Source of the DNA: Vibrio gangliei
GTDB taxonomy: Bacteria; Pseudomonadota; Gammaproteobacteria; Enterobacterales; Vibrionaceae
Length of the DNA: 64,000 nucleotides
Assembly: GCF_026001925.1 (NCBI RefSeq)
Contig: NZ_AP021869.1
Location: forward strand, 2,170,001-2,234,000
Direction of reading: 5' to 3'
The translations under genes were made by a program, and so were the position numbers. Positions within the stretch are counted from its first letter, which is position 1. Every line of letters begins with the position of its first letter. Positions 28,916 to 39,500 of the stretch are shown piece by piece. The notes beneath the pieces are model-generated. The model was not told the DNA's origin, did no database searches, and saw nothing but the letters and a program-made list of their open reading frames with translations.

Positions 28916-29805
28916 CGCACTATTTGGTCGGTATTGATGGTGGTGGCACGTCTTGTCGCACACGCATTCGAGATGAATCAGGTCGTTTAATTGGCGAAGG
29001 AAAAAGTGGCAGCGCCAATATCCTATTAGGTGTTGATGTAGCCATGAGCTCAATAAAGCAAGCTATTTCACAAGCGATGGAAAGTAGCCAATTAACCTCA
29101 GCAGACTTTGCTCGCATGCACCTTGGCTTGGCTTTGGCGGCAGCAGAACAAAAGCAAGCTTGGCAACAGTTTATGGCTCAAGCCCACCCTTTTGCCAGCA
29201 TGGTGCTCAATACCGATGCCTACGGCGCTTGCCTAGGAGCGCATCAAGGTGAAGATGGCGCAATCATGATCGCAGGAACTGGCTCTTGTGGCTTATTGCT
29301 CAAACAAGGCCAGCAATATGTGGTCGGTGGCCGTGAGTTTCCCATTTCCGATCTCGGCGGTGGGGCCATTATGGGGTTGCGTTTAATCCAATATACCTTA
29401 CTCACTGTCGATGGCATCAAGCCTTCAAGTGCTATTACTGACGTCGTGTTGCAGCATTTTACTCACGATATTGATGCGATTGTCGATTGGTCCAAAACTG
29501 CTCGACCTTGCGATTATGGTCAATTTTCACCACAAATTTTTGCTTGTGCAGCCCAAGGCGACCAAGTGGCCAACAACCTACTGCAACACAGCGCTGATGA
29601 TATTGAGATGTACCTCAATGCCCTAATCAATAAAGGCGCAGAGAAAATCGTATTAATGGGGGGGATTGGCGAACGTATTACGCCTTGGCTAAGTCAACAT
29701 GTGCGCTCTTACCTTGTCGATGCCAAACAAGATGCCATCGAAGGAGCATTAATGATGGCCAATCAGCCACAACATAATCTTTTTCAACTCGATACCAACG
29801 AATAA
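28912..29805 (+). CDS. gspK: Glucosamine kinase, BadF/BadG/BcrA/D ATPase family
   Basis: A 297-residue ASKHA-fold sugar kinase. The phosphate-1 loop GIDGGGTSCRTRI is at the N-terminus, MIAGTGSCG is in the middle, and VLMGGIGERI is near the C-terminus. V. cholerae has a glucosamine-specific kinase of this family in the same gene cluster (GspK); GlcNAc kinase activity is the main alternative. Its ATGA overlaps the GH9 stop, so the two are coupled: GH9 releases glucosamine, and this enzyme makes glucosamine-6-phosphate. Confidence 0.85.
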   Translation: MTHYLVGIDGGGTSCRTRIRDESGRLIGEGKSGSANILLGVDVAMSSIKQAISQAMESSQLTSADFARMHLGLALAAAEQKQAWQQFMAQAHPFASMVLNTDAYGACLGAHQGEDGAIMIAGTGSCGLLLKQGQQYVVGGREFPISDLGGGAIMGLRLIQYTLLTVDGIKPSSAITDVVLQHFTHDIDAIVDWSKTARPCDYGQFSPQIFACAAQGDQVANNLLQHSADDIEMYLNALINKGAEKIVLMGGIGERITPWLSQHVRSYLVDAKQDAIEGALMMANQPQHNLFQLDTNE

Positions 29806-29877
29806 ATAACCGATACCTAAATAACCAATACATAACTAACAATGATGACGACTCAAAGCAGTCTTAAAGGTGGACAC

Positions 29878-31794
29878 ATGGATTACCGTATTGACCTTGC
29901 TGTTCTGGAAGAACAAGAAAATTATTCTCGCCTCGCATTAACGCTTCATAATTTAAGCGATGTCGATTTACAAGACTGGAAACTGTGTGTGAGCTTTCGC
30001 CGTTATATCCAACCTGCCAGTGTCAGCCAAGGCGCTATTGAGCAAGTGGGCGGGTTATGCACATTCCTACCACAAGACAATCAAACGCTGAGTGCAAACT
30101 CACATTATTACGTCGAGTTCGGTTGTCATACTGCCGCCTTTCAATTATTAGATGATGGCTTCGATGATGCGATCATTCAAACGGCAGCCGGATCAATTCC
30201 TGTTGCTCTTACACCTGTTGCGCTCAAATCCCCAAGCAAGCAAAAGACTCCGGTTCCTGAAGTCGCAGCAAACCTGTGTGGCATCATTCCACAACCGCAA
30301 AATATACAACCTATGGATGGGCAGTTTGATTTAAACCAAACCTTGGTATTTCAATCTCATTCTAGCCAAGCCAAAAGCGCATTAAATTGGCTCGCGCATG
30401 AACTGAGCCAAATTTTAGACAACACCATCAAAATGAGCACTCAAGGTAACTTGTGCTTAGTGGTTTCTCCGAACTTATCGGAAGGTGCTTATAAGCTGGA
30501 AGTTCAGGCACACCAAATTATTCTCGAAGCCAACTCACCAAGCGGCTTTATGCACGGCTGCGCGTCATTATGGCAATGGATAAGTCACCAAGTGCACAGT
30601 GGCAATCGTTCACTACCTTGTGTCTTGATCACCGATAAACCGCGCTTTAAACACCGTGGCATGATGCTTGATTGTGCTCGACACTTTCACCCTGTTGACA
30701 CAATAAAACGCTTAATCAATCAATTAGCACAACTCAAATTCAACGTTTTCCATTGGCATTTAACCGATGACGAAGGCTGGCGTATTGAAATTAAATCCTT
30801 TCCACAATTGACGGAAATCGGTGCTTGGCGAGGACTAGACACCCCAATTGAACCACAGTATTCCAACCTTGCAGGAAAGCACGGCGGCTATTACAGCCAA
30901 GCGCAAATTCGTGATCTGATCCAATACGCGGCGGAACGTAATATCAGTGTTATCCCTGAAATTGACATTCCTGGCCATTGCCGAGCGGCGATCAAGTCGT
31001 TACCAGAACTCTTAGTCGATCCTGATGATCACTCTGAGTACCGTAGCATTCAGTACTACACCGATAATGTTCTCTCACCTGCGCTAGAGGGCACATACAC
31101 CTTTCTCGATACCGTATTAGAAGAAGTGGCTCAACTCTTCCCTGCGCCTTACGTTCACATTGGTGCCGATGAAGTGCCTCATGGCGTTTGGACGGATAGC
31201 CCAAAATGTCAGGCTTTGATGAAAGAACAAGGCTATAGCGATGAAAAAGAGCTTCAAGGCCACCTACTTCGATATGCAGAAGAAAAATTGAAGTCACTGG
31301 GCAAGCGCATGATTGGCTGGGAAGAAGTGCAACATGGCGACAAAGTCAGTAAAGACACCATTGTATGCTCTTGGCTAAGTGAAAAAGCCGGCCTTGAAGG
31401 GGCAGAAAAAGGCTTCGATGTCATTCTACAACCGGCGCAATACACCTATTTAGACATAGTGCAGGATTTTAACTGTGAAGAAATGGGCGTTAACTGGGCT
31501 GGCGTCACCCCGCTTGAAAAAGCCTACAGCTATGAACCATTGGCCGAGTTAGATGCGGATGATCCGCGTCGACAACATATTTTTGGCGTTCAATGCGGCT
31601 TATGGTGCGAAATTGTCGATAACCAAGATCGCATTGATCACATGCTTTTCCCACGTTTGCTAGCAATTTCAGAAGCGTGCTGGACCAATAAATCCCAAAG
31701 AAACTGGCTCGACTTTTTAGCCCGCCTTAATGGGCATCAAGCCACTTTAACTCACCAAGGCATTCAATATCGCCCTTGGTATAAAGAGAATTAA
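29878..31794 (+). CDS. GH20 beta-N-acetylhexosaminidase, cytoplasmic
   Basis: Cleaves terminal GlcNAc from chitooligosaccharides. With the start at ATG 29878 (MDYRIDLAVLEEQ) the protein has 638 residues; AAAGGTGG 4-5 nt upstream decides the start over an ATG at 29842 that lacks a site. There is no signal peptide. The order is a chitobiase-like N-terminal domain (1-95), a GH20b domain, and a GH20 barrel with the catalytic pair D431-E432 in HIGADEVPHG. Other barrel motifs are KPRFKHRGMMLDCARHF and FHWHLTDDEGWR. It acts on imported sugar alongside chitobiose phosphorylase. Confidence 0.94.
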   Translation: MDYRIDLAVLEEQENYSRLALTLHNLSDVDLQDWKLCVSFRRYIQPASVSQGAIEQVGGLCTFLPQDNQTLSANSHYYVEFGCHTAAFQLLDDGFDDAIIQTAAGSIPVALTPVALKSPSKQKTPVPEVAANLCGIIPQPQNIQPMDGQFDLNQTLVFQSHSSQAKSALNWLAHELSQILDNTIKMSTQGNLCLVVSPNLSEGAYKLEVQAHQIILEANSPSGFMHGCASLWQWISHQVHSGNRSLPCVLITDKPRFKHRGMMLDCARHFHPVDTIKRLINQLAQLKFNVFHWHLTDDEGWRIEIKSFPQLTEIGAWRGLDTPIEPQYSNLAGKHGGYYSQAQIRDLIQYAAERNISVIPEIDIPGHCRAAIKSLPELLVDPDDHSEYRSIQYYTDNVLSPALEGTYTFLDTVLEEVAQLFPAPYVHIGADEVPHGVWTDSPKCQALMKEQGYSDEKELQGHLLRYAEEKLKSLGKRMIGWEEVQHGDKVSKDTIVCSWLSEKAGLEGAEKGFDVILQPAQYTYLDIVQDFNCEEMGVNWAGVTPLEKAYSYEPLAELDADDPRRQHIFGVQCGLWCEIVDNQDRIDHMLFPRLLAISEACWTNKSQRNWLDFLARLNGHQATLTHQGIQYRPWYKEN

Positions 31795-31859
31795 TCAATT
31801 ATCCATGGAGCGCACACAATAAGCGCCACCACGGTTTTATTTTTAGTAAGGAATACATT

Positions 31860-34265
31860 ATGAAATACGGTTTTTTCGATAATGACAATCGTGAATATGT
31901 CATCACTCGTCCTGACGTGCCGGCACCATGGACTAACTATTTAGGCACGGAAAAGTTTTGTACCGTGATTTCTCACAACGCGGGTGGTTACTCATTCTAT
32001 AACTCACCAGAATACAATCGTGTCACTAAATTCCGTCCAAACGCAACATTCGATCGCCCTGGGCACTATGTGTATTTGCGTGATGATGAAAGCGGAGATT
32101 ACTGGTCCATTTCATGGCAACCAGTAGCCAAAAGTTTAGATGAAGCGAGCTATGAAGTTCGCCATGGCTTGTCATATTCAAAATTTAAGTGTGAATACAA
32201 CGACATTACCGCCACCAAAACCTTATTTGTACCTAAAGGTGAAGACGCAGAAATTTGGGACGTCGTGATTAAAAACACGGGTGATAAACCTCGCACCATC
32301 AGTGCTTTCTCATTTGTGGAGTTCTCATTCAGCCACATTCAATCGGATAACCAAAACCATCAGATGTCGCTCTACTCGGCGGGCACCGCTTATCGTACTG
32401 GTGTGATTGAATACGATCTGTACTACAACACCAATGATTTTGAAGGTGTCTATTACTTAGCTTCAACGTTCGATCCGGATTCCTATGATGGCCAACGCGA
32501 CAGTTTCTTAGGTCTATACCGCGATGAAGCGAATCCAATTGCGGTGGAAAAAGGCCAATGCTCCAACTCAGCGCAAACTTGCTACAACCACTGTGGTTCA
32601 CTGCATAAGCAATTTGTTATCCAACCCGGTGAAGAAGTTCGCTTTGCCTACATTTTAGGTATTGGTAAAGGCAACGGCGACAAACTGCGCGCCAAATACC
32701 AAGATCTTGCCAATGTTGACGCTGCCTTTGCTGGCATTAAAGCGCACTGGGATGAGCGTTGTAATAAGTTCCAAGTCAAATCGCCAAATGAAGGTTTGGA
32801 TACCATGATCAACGCCTGGACACTCTACCAAGCGGAAACTTGTGTGGTGTGGTCTCGCTTTGCTTCTTTCATTGAAGTGGGTGGTCGTACTGGTTTGGGT
32901 TACCGCGATACCGCGCAAGATGCGATTTCTGTCCCCCATGCCAACCCGAAAATGACACGTAAACGTCTGGTTGACTTACTACGTGGCCAAGTCAAAGCGG
33001 GCTATGGTTTACACCTGTTTGATCCAGACTGGTTCGATCCAGAAAAAGCCGATGTCAAACCATCAAAATCACCAACGGTTGTGCCAACGCCAAGTGATGA
33101 AGATAAGATCCACGGCATTGAAGACACCTGCTCAGACGATCATTTATGGTTGGTTCCGACCATCTGTAAATACGTGATGGAAACCGGTGAGCAAAGCTTC
33201 TTTGATGAAGTGATCCCATACGCAGACGGTGGCGATGCAACCGTGTATGAACACATGAAAGCGGCATTGGACTTCTCAGCAGAATACGTGGGTAACACCG
33301 GTATTTGTAAAGGTCTACGCGCTGACTGGAACGACTGCTTGAACTTAGGTGGCGGTGAATCGTCTATGGTGTCTTTCCTACATTACTGGGCACTGCAAGA
33401 GTTTATCGACCTTGCCAAATACCTAGGCAAAGCTGAAGACGTGGATAAATACAGCACCATGGCTGAAGGCGTACGCAACGCGTGTGAAACACATTTGTGG
33501 GATGAAGAAGGCGGTTGGTACATTCGCGGCCTCACTAAAAATGGCGACAAAATCGGTACCGCACAACAAACCGAAGGTAAGATCCATCTTGAGTCTAATA
33601 CCCTAGCGGTATTGTCTGGCGCAGTCTCTCAAGAGCGTGGTGAGCGCGCAATGGACTCTGTTGATGAGCACTTATACTCACCTTACGGCTTGCATTTGAA
33701 TGCACCCTCTTTTGCTACACCAAATGATGATATCGGTTTCGTGACTCGTGTGTATCAAGGCGTGAAAGAAAATGGCGCGATCTTCTCACATCCAAACCCA
33801 TGGGCGTGGGTGGCTGAAGCCAAACTTGGCCGTGGTGATAAAGCGATGAAGTTCTACGACGCACTCAACCCATACAACCAAAACGACATGATCGAAACTC
33901 GTATTGCAGAACCTTACTCTTACGTGCAGTTCATCATGGGCCGCGATCATCAAGATCATGGTCGAGCCAACCACCCTTGGCTAACCGGTACTTCAGGCTG
34001 GGCTTACTTTGCGGTTACAAACTTTATCCTAGGTGTACGCACAGGCTTTGAAGGATTAACCGTCGATCCATGTATTCCAACCTCATGGCCTGGTTTCGAA
34101 GTGACTCGTCAATGGCGCGGGGCGACTTACCACATCAAAGTCGAAAACCCGAATAATGTCAGCAAAGGCGTTGCTTCTATTACCCTAAACGGCGAAGCGA
34201 TTGAAGGCGCGATTCCAGTTCAAGCGGAAGGCAGCGTGAACGAGGTTCTGGTGGTTTTAGGCTAG
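31860..34265 (+). CDS. chbP: N,N'-diacetylchitobiose phosphorylase (GH94)
   Basis: Phosphorolyses (GlcNAc)2 to GlcNAc-1-phosphate and GlcNAc, saving ATP. At 801 residues it has the length I recall for the Vibrio proteolyticus enzyme. The catalytic acid falls at D492 in ADWNDCLN, the same number as in that enzyme. The N-terminal beta-sandwich (about 1-265), helical linker, (alpha/alpha)6 barrel and C-terminal domain are all present. GTAAGGAATACATT precedes the ATG. GlcNAc-1-phosphate would then go to the mutase encoded next. A 7-bp tandem repeat starts 4 nt after the stop. Confidence 0.96.
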   Translation: MKYGFFDNDNREYVITRPDVPAPWTNYLGTEKFCTVISHNAGGYSFYNSPEYNRVTKFRPNATFDRPGHYVYLRDDESGDYWSISWQPVAKSLDEASYEVRHGLSYSKFKCEYNDITATKTLFVPKGEDAEIWDVVIKNTGDKPRTISAFSFVEFSFSHIQSDNQNHQMSLYSAGTAYRTGVIEYDLYYNTNDFEGVYYLASTFDPDSYDGQRDSFLGLYRDEANPIAVEKGQCSNSAQTCYNHCGSLHKQFVIQPGEEVRFAYILGIGKGNGDKLRAKYQDLANVDAAFAGIKAHWDERCNKFQVKSPNEGLDTMINAWTLYQAETCVVWSRFASFIEVGGRTGLGYRDTAQDAISVPHANPKMTRKRLVDLLRGQVKAGYGLHLFDPDWFDPEKADVKPSKSPTVVPTPSDEDKIHGIEDTCSDDHLWLVPTICKYVMETGEQSFFDEVIPYADGGDATVYEHMKAALDFSAEYVGNTGICKGLRADWNDCLNLGGGESSMVSFLHYWALQEFIDLAKYLGKAEDVDKYSTMAEGVRNACETHLWDEEGGWYIRGLTKNGDKIGTAQQTEGKIHLESNTLAVLSGAVSQERGERAMDSVDEHLYSPYGLHLNAPSFATPNDDIGFVTRVYQGVKENGAIFSHPNPWAWVAEAKLGRGDKAMKFYDALNPYNQNDMIETRIAEPYSYVQFIMGRDHQDHGRANHPWLTGTSGWAYFAVTNFILGVRTGFEGLTVDPCIPTSWPGFEVTRQWRGATYHIKVENPNNVSKGVASITLNGEAIEGAIPVQAEGSVNEVLVVLG

Positions 34266-34269
34266 TCAG

Positions 34270-34310
34270 TCTCGGGTCTCGGGTCTCGGGTCTCGGGTCT
34301 CGGGTCTCGG
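34270..34310. repeat. 7-bp tandem repeat (TCTCGGG), nearly six copies, after chbP
   Basis: Five perfect TCTCGGG units and a 6-base partial unit cover 41 bp directly after the chbP stop. At 34350-34368 the words CGAGCCACGAGCAACGAG look like an inverted degenerate copy of the GCTCG elements at 45797 and 58921. Confidence 0.9.
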
Positions 34311-34406
34311 AGAAAGCTTAAAAAAACTTCGAATTTCAAAGCAATAATTTCGAGCCACGAGCAACGAGTATTCGTTCTTTTTCGGCTCTTTTAAAAGGAT
34401 GTCATT

Positions 34407-35819
34407 ATGATCAAATTTGGAACCGGTGGCTGGCGCGCCTTTATTGGGGAAGAATTTACCCAAGCCAACGTGCGCTTGGTTGCTCAAGCGTTGGCCAATA
34501 TCATTAATACAGAAAATGCGGCAGATAACGGGTTTGTGATTGGCTATGACCGCCGCTTTTTATCCGATAAAGCCGCCAAATGGTTTGCCGAAGTATTAGC
34601 GGCGAATGGCGTGAAAGTGAGTTTTATCAACCGCTTTGTACCGACACCGATTGTAATGTTTAAAGCCAAAGCCATGAACTGTCATTATTCGGCTTGCATT
34701 ACCGCTTCGCACAACCCTGCCGATTACAACGGCATTAAAGTCTTCATTCAAGGTGGACGTGATGCTGATGAAGTAATCACGCAAAAAATTGAAGCGCAAA
34801 TTGCCGAGCTACAAAACGCAGATGTTCAGTTAGTTGAATTTGATGACGCGCTTGAAAATGGCAGTATTGAAATCATTAATCCGATGAACGAATTTGTCGA
34901 TTCGATCATTAATGCCATTGACATGGAAGCGATCAAAAAAGCCAATTTGCGCGTGTTGATTGACCCTATGTTTGGGGTGGCGAAAAATGCTCTGCAAACC
35001 GTGCTTATCAATGGTCGTTGTGATGTCGATGTGATTAACGACGGTGAAAACCCCTCATTCGGTGGTTTGATGCCTTCACCGAGCGCCGCCACACTGTATC
35101 GTTTAAAGCACTTAGTAGCAGCCGAAGGCTATGACATCGGAATCGGAACCGATGGTGATGCCGACCGTTTAGGGATCATCGATGAGAAAGGCAACTTCAT
35201 TCACCCGAATGAAGTGCTGATTTTGTTGTATTACTACCTACTGGAATACAAAGGCTGGAAAGGCTCCGTTGTACGCAATATTGCTACCACTCACCTACTG
35301 GATAAGATCGCGGCCGACCATGGTGAAAAGAGCTTTGAGGTTCCAGTAGGCTTTAAGCACATCAGTAGTCAAATGGAAGCCGATGACTCGCTGATTGGTG
35401 GGGAAAGCTCGGGCGGTTTAACCATTCGCGGCCATATTAAAGGCAAAGATGGCGTGTTTGCATCAAGCCTATTAGTCGAAATGATCAGTGTGACGGGCAA
35501 GAAATTGTCTGAAATGCTGGATGAAATCTACGGCAAATATGGTTACGCCTACACCGCCGAAGGCGATTGCACCTTCAAACCGTCACAAAAAGAAGCGCTA
35601 TACAACAAAATCTACGTAGAAAAGCAGCTCCCCGATTTTGAGTTTGAAGTTGAAAAAGTCAGTTATGACGATGGCGCGAAAGTGTACTTCAAAAACGGCG
35701 GCTGGGTGATCGCCCGCTTCTCTGGCACCGAACCACTGTTGCGTATTTTCTCCGAAATGGCCGATAAGCCAACCGCAGAAAGTGTCGTGGCGCAAATGAA
35801 GGCGTTTTTAGCGTTATAA
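34407..35819 (+). CDS. Phosphohexomutase (phosphoglucomutase/phosphomannomutase family), probably GlcNAc-1-P mutase
   Basis: A 470-residue alpha-D-phosphohexomutase. The catalytic phosphoserine is S101 in TASHNP, the metal loop is GTDGDADRLG, the sugar-binding loop is GGESSGG, and the phosphate-binding site is SGTEPLLRIF. Placed right behind chitobiose phosphorylase, it most likely converts GlcNAc-1-phosphate to GlcNAc-6-phosphate for NagA/NagB-type metabolism; glucose- or mannose-phosphate activity remains possible. The ATG follows AAAAGGATGTCATT. It is the last gene before the AT-rich accessory block. Confidence 0.9.
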   Translation: MIKFGTGGWRAFIGEEFTQANVRLVAQALANIINTENAADNGFVIGYDRRFLSDKAAKWFAEVLAANGVKVSFINRFVPTPIVMFKAKAMNCHYSACITASHNPADYNGIKVFIQGGRDADEVITQKIEAQIAELQNADVQLVEFDDALENGSIEIINPMNEFVDSIINAIDMEAIKKANLRVLIDPMFGVAKNALQTVLINGRCDVDVINDGENPSFGGLMPSPSAATLYRLKHLVAAEGYDIGIGTDGDADRLGIIDEKGNFIHPNEVLILLYYYLLEYKGWKGSVVRNIATTHLLDKIAADHGEKSFEVPVGFKHISSQMEADDSLIGGESSGGLTIRGHIKGKDGVFASSLLVEMISVTGKKLSEMLDEIYGKYGYAYTAEGDCTFKPSQKEALYNKIYVEKQLPDFEFEVEKVSYDDGAKVYFKNGGWVIARFSGTEPLLRIFSEMADKPTAESVVAQMKAFLAL

Positions 35820-35823
35820 ATAT

Positions 35824-35858
35824 AGGGTTGCTAGGTTTGAGTGCCTAGTTTCTAGGTG
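35824..35858. repeat. Degenerate CTAGG-type repeat after the mutase gene
   Basis: The words GCTAGGTTTGAG, GCCTAGTTT and TCTAGGTGG follow each other between the stop codon and the terminator, with CTAG three times in 28 bases. It is too short and divergent to define a clear unit. Confidence 0.4.
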
Positions 35859-35891
35859 GAAGAGATCGTGGTGAGCGCTGCGGTCTCTTTT
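35859..35891 (+). terminator. Intrinsic terminator of the chitin locus; left copy of a 33-bp direct repeat
   Basis: Stem AAGAGATCG / CGGTCTCTT (one G-U pair) plus T-tail, 40 nt after the mutase stop. The 33 bp recur at 45757-45789 with only two differences, in the loop. The two copies therefore bracket the AT-rich YD-repeat block. Confidence 0.8.
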
Positions 35892-36076
35892 GCATAATTC
35901 CAATATCCACTACCTATTATTTCTATCCAATAATTATTTATATAACTCCCAAAGTTAGACATACGCTCCCGTAAGAAAAATCTGATTTTAAACGTTTACC
36001 CTCCTAATTTATGCGTCATGTCATAACAATGTAAACTATACATTGCCAAACACGTAAAAACCCATATAAAAATAAA

Positions 36077-36529
36077 ATGAATCACAAAAAACACATTCAC
36101 CACTTAACTGTGGAGGGCGGTAGCATTTCTATTCCCATAAAAAAACACTCAAAAAAAACGAGCATTTACTGGGCACTCAGTATTGTCTTTATATCTATCG
36201 GAACATGGTTAATAGCAGTGAATAAACCAGCCAGTTTAACCAATGTAACTAGACAACAGGAAAATCAAATTCAAGCACAGAATGAGCAAGATACCAATAC
36301 TCATCAATTAAGTGAAAACATTAGCTACCCATCTCCAGTTCAGCAACTACAGCAATCTGTAACACAAGGGTTGATAAAAACCTCGAACCCCAAGCTTCCT
36401 CTTTTAAAAGGGGATTTAGAAACATTCGCAACCAGTAATATCACTCAAGAATATGAACCTACCGATGAATTAGTGGAACTAAAACTTAAGTTAAAAAGGC
36501 TTGAGTCACTATCATCATCTGGGCAATAA
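36077..36529 (+). CDS. Membrane-anchored protein of unknown function upstream of the YD-repeat gene
   Basis: A 150-residue protein not recognised as any family. A basic cytoplasmic N-terminus (with KKHSKKTS) leads to one transmembrane helix at about residues 30-48 (ALSIVFISIGTWLIA). A low-complexity Gln/Asn-rich periplasmic part follows, and then a short C-terminal predicted coiled coil (ELVELKLKLKRLESL). The topology suggests a bitopic inner-membrane protein with its tail in the periplasm. It lies 29 nt before the giant YD-repeat gene on the same strand and shares its AT-rich base use, so it may help export, anchor or hold that protein. The ribosome site is weak. Confidence 0.65.
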   Translation: MNHKKHIHHLTVEGGSISIPIKKHSKKTSIYWALSIVFISIGTWLIAVNKPASLTNVTRQQENQIQAQNEQDTNTHQLSENISYPSPVQQLQQSVTQGLIKTSNPKLPLLKGDLETFATSNITQEYEPTDELVELKLKLKRLESLSSSGQ

Positions 36530-36558
36530 CCACTATTCAGTCAACGGAATTCAACTTC

Positions 36559-39500
36559 ATGCTCAAGCAAACAAGCTACCCATTTTTTTCTTTCTTTTTA
36601 TTAGCTTGGTTTCCTTTTAGTGCTTACGCTTTCACAGCAAGCTCAGGAAAGCAGATCGAATTATCTGGCAGTTATGCCACCTCTGGTGGTGAAGCGACCT
36701 ACTCTATCCCAATTCACATCCCTAATGGTAGAAAGGATTTAACTCCAAAGTTAAGCTTAGACTATCGTAGTGATTCCCCTAATGGCCATTTTGGATTGGG
36801 TTGGAGCTTATCAGAGCAATCAAGCATTACTCGCTGCGGACAAAATTTAGAAAAAGATAAAAAATGGGGAGGCGTTAATTTTAATACTAATGATCGATAT
36901 TGTCTGGATGGCCAAAGGTTAATCGCTATCTCAGGTAAAGCGGGCGCTAACCTAACTGAATATAGACTCGAGCAAAATGGCTATCAAAAAATTGTCTCTT
37001 ACGGGCAAACTGGTGGCAATGGACCGGCTTACTTTAAAATATGGAAAACCGATGGTTCCATCTATCAATATGGCAACACCTCAGATTCAAGAGTAGAGTT
37101 ACCTAATCAATCGCTGGTTTATAAGTGGTCGCTCAATCAAATTGCCGATAGCAGCAACAACACCATTAACTATAAATATGAAGAAAATAAGACTAATGGC
37201 ACTCATAGATTAAGTACCATCGCTTATGTAGGTGGAAAAGTCTTATTCAATTATCAAGACCGCACAGATAAAATTTCACAGTATTTATTTGGTAGTAAGC
37301 TGCAACGTACCGCAAGAATCAATCAAGTTGTCATATACGATTCACAGGGCACTACGATTGGACGTTACAATCTTCGTTATCAATCATCTTCGACTACTCA
37401 ACGTAGCCAAATTCAATCTATCGAATATTGTTCAGCCAATAATAACTGCAGCACACCCATTCAATTTTCTTGGAATAACTCATCGATTTATCGCTCTCAA
37501 AGAACAACCAAAAGCTTAGACTTTGCCGATGTGCGATTTTTTGATCATGACCGAAATGGATCTTTATCGGCTTACGGAACCAAACCATGCACTTACGAAC
37601 AGGGATGTCCATTTCAAGTGATATCGCCATTTGGTGGTAATGGGCAAAAAACCGCTAGCAAGCAAGGCTTTGCTCTGGTTAATAGCTTAAATTCCCCTTC
37701 AATTGCAATACAAAGCTACAGCTATAAAACTGTCTGTAAAACTGTCTCTGCGGGGCAACGCCATGATAGAACAGTATGCAGTGAACAATTACAAGGTAAT
37801 AAACTACCTTATTCTTACATGCCCAATGCAGATGGAAATTTAGTCAAATTTGAAGGCGAGAAATTTGCTGCCGATTTAAATGGCGATGGTAAGCAAACTT
37901 TGTCTTCTTATCCTGGAGGTACGAATCAACCCACATTAGGTGTTTTTGATATTGATAACGATGGAAAAGACGATTACTACAGTCAAAGTGGTGATAAATT
38001 AATCTTTTATTTATCTAGCAAAAACCATGCGCCATACACACTAGATACGAATTTAAGTTCCATCAAAAAAATCGCTTTTGGTGACATAAATAATGATGGT
38101 TATTTAGATTTTGTTTTATTAAATTCAAATACTTTTTATATTTACCTTTTCAATGGCAAACAATTTATTCGTACTGCCTCTTACCAAACCAATTCCACCA
38201 TAATATCTCCTGAAAAAATCGCCTTAATAGACAATAATGCCGATGGTTACCCAGAGCTCTATTACAACAATAAATTTTACCTCAACCACTTTGGTAATAT
38301 CAGTTTTACCTCATACGTGGATCAACTCAATGACGTAACTCAATCAGAAGATGTCAATTCCGACGGTTTTCCCGATTACGTACAATCAAAAGACAATAAA
38401 TTATCTCTGGTGACTTCCAAGCCTTATGCTCAAGATAAAATCAATAAAATAGAAGAACACAATGTAGAATATCGACTCACCTACAAACCAGCGTCGGACA
38501 CATCAGTTCACCGTCAAATAGCGTATTATCAATACCCTATAGTCAATTCAACACCTACTCGTTATCTCATATCTGATGTCGTTAAGTCCCCGAAAGGCTA
38601 TGCTAGCACTACCTATAATTATTACTATGAAGGCGCTAAATCTCACTTAGCTGGTGGTGGATTTCTTGGATTTTTACGAATCTCTGAAACGGAAAGTGGG
38701 GCCATTGAAACGAAAACCGTTACCGAGTTTGAGCAACTTTCATTGCCATTAGCTGGCAAGATCAAATCAACCAAAGTCTATAAAAATAAAAAACTCGTTA
38801 GTGAAAACTCATACACTTATCAAGTCAACACTAAAACTGGTGCCCATGCGAAATATTATCAAGTGTATGCCAAAGCCGTCACTAAAAAGCAGTACGGCCT
38901 AAACAATAACACTATTGAACGACAAGAGGTCACCAATCGAACCGTTAATACCTTTGGCCAAGTGACTAAAGAAACGACGACTCTATCAAGCAATCTAAGC
39001 AATACGGGTAATTACACCACACAAACCATCAATAGTTATCTTGCTAATGGCATCACTAATAATCATGTCATTTATAACATTGATACAACCAGTGGCATCA
39101 GTAACTTCAACACACTCGTTAATACCTATGAAGCTGGGCTAACACGTTATTGCGCGGCGAATGGCGATATTTATTTCAAACCCAATGATTTAATCGTGCT
39201 GATTTCCGGTGAAATTGACACACCGATCGTGGTACAAAAATACAACCAATACTTTAAATACCAACAATCCTCATCAACAACCAATGCCAGTGATGTCACC
39301 TCAAAACAAGGCTCAATTGTCTCAACCACAGCAACAACGTTTAATAATGCCAATCCTCAATCTTGCGGTCATTATGTCCAAGGTGATTTTAACCAAGACG
39401 GCAAAATTGAATTTAGTACTGAAAGTAAAAATATCACCCAACTCGTTACCGAATCTGGCGATAATTTCTGGAAACTCGGCGCATTAACTAAATCAACCTC

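Noticed and set aside
29842..29877. Upstream ATG as start of the GH20 hexosaminidase
   Set aside because: No ribosome site there, while AAAGGTGG sits at the correct distance before ATG 29878.
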